NCBI GenBank assembly: GCA_002359185.1
Contig: DEML01000009.1
Location: forward strand, 188,431-202,997
Length of the DNA: 14,567 bases
Direction of reading: 5' to 3'
Source: Planctomycetaceae bacterium UBA2671
Lineage (GTDB): Bacteria > Planctomycetota > Planctomycetia > Planctomycetales > Planctomycetaceae
Part shown: positions 14,546 to 14,567 of the stretch, in pieces
How positions within the stretch are numbered: the stretch's first letter is position 1
Layout: every line of letters starts with the position of its first letter
Made by a program: the position numbers and the translations under genes
The notes under the pieces: generated by a model
The model's database searches: none
Told to the model about the DNA's origin: nothing
What the model saw: the letters and a program-made list of their open reading frames with translations, nothing else

Positions 14546-14567
14546 AACCGCAGATGGACACAGATAA
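14546..14567. repeat. Possible start of a CAGATGGACACAGATAA-type repeat, cut by the window edge
   Basis: The last 22 bases contain CGCAGATGGA and CACAGATAA, a near-tandem of the unit CRCAGATRRA. Similar strings are, from memory, frequent intergenic repeats in planctomycetes and related phyla. Only the edge is visible. Confidence 0.3.

Larger units (their letters stand above)
14240..14567. other. 328-base region downstream of fusA, made of repeats and a terminator
   Basis: There is no gene. Almost the entire stretch is accounted for by structured sequence: the second copy of the 104-base repeat, the fusA terminator, an AACCCG/CGGGTT palindromic element, the left arm of a GGGTGGCGGG repeat, and the start of a CAGATGGACACAGATAA-type repeat cut by the window edge. 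Confidence 0.7.

Overview
The window looks like chromosomal DNA of a planctomycete (Planctomycetota, probably Planctomycetales). The evidence is a planctomycete-type cytochrome/DUF1549/DUF1553 protein followed by a DUF1501 protein, an EF-G of the spdEFG1 (mitochondrial EF-G1-like) subfamily, and a flotillin-like FloA carrying a planctomycete-style insertion. Several intergenic palindromes also look like dispersed repeats. Base composition looks uniform, and I see no phage, transposase, CRISPR, tRNA or rRNA.

Layout: (1) 342-2835, plus strand: an ECF sigma factor, a small membrane protein resembling a zinc-less anti-sigma factor, and a larger membrane-anchored protein of unknown function whose start overlaps the previous stop by 4 bases. 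Together they look like a sigma / anti-sigma / partner operon. (2) 7436-2849, minus strand: a two-gene operon of a large secreted cytochrome-like DUF1549/DUF1553 protein and a Tat-exported DUF1501 protein. It converges on the sigma operon with only 13 bases between stops. (3) 7674-8615, plus: floA, divergent from that operon. (4) 8616-9326: a 711-base gene-free region holding a perfect 9-bp hairpin and an 80-base palindromic element. (5) 9327-9542: a small unknown helical protein with a clear ribosome-binding site and terminator. (6) 9815-10153: a short exported Spy/CpxP-like protein. (7) 10285-11565: a divergent glucuronate-isomerase (UxaC)-family protein, with a terminator-like hairpin just before it. 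(8) 12080-14239: fusA (spdEFG1), standing alone rather than in a ribosomal-protein operon, with its own terminator.

The most unusual part is the DNA around fusA. Two copies of a 104-base element (92/104 identical by manual alignment) lie in the same orientation on either side of the gene. Each has terminal inverted repeats and could fold into one long hairpin. The fusA leader also holds two consecutive perfect 8-bp hairpins, the first followed by a T-run. Both window edges carry partial copies of a GGGTGGCKGG-type repeat whose complete copy lies at 8722-8801.

The genes do not form one pathway. The window reads as ordinary planctomycete chromosome with lineage-specific envelope and regulatory genes, interspersed with short structured repeats. 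I found no convincing new multi-gene system. The repeat pair around fusA, the fusA leader, the ECF operon and the altered UxaC-like protein merit the closest look.
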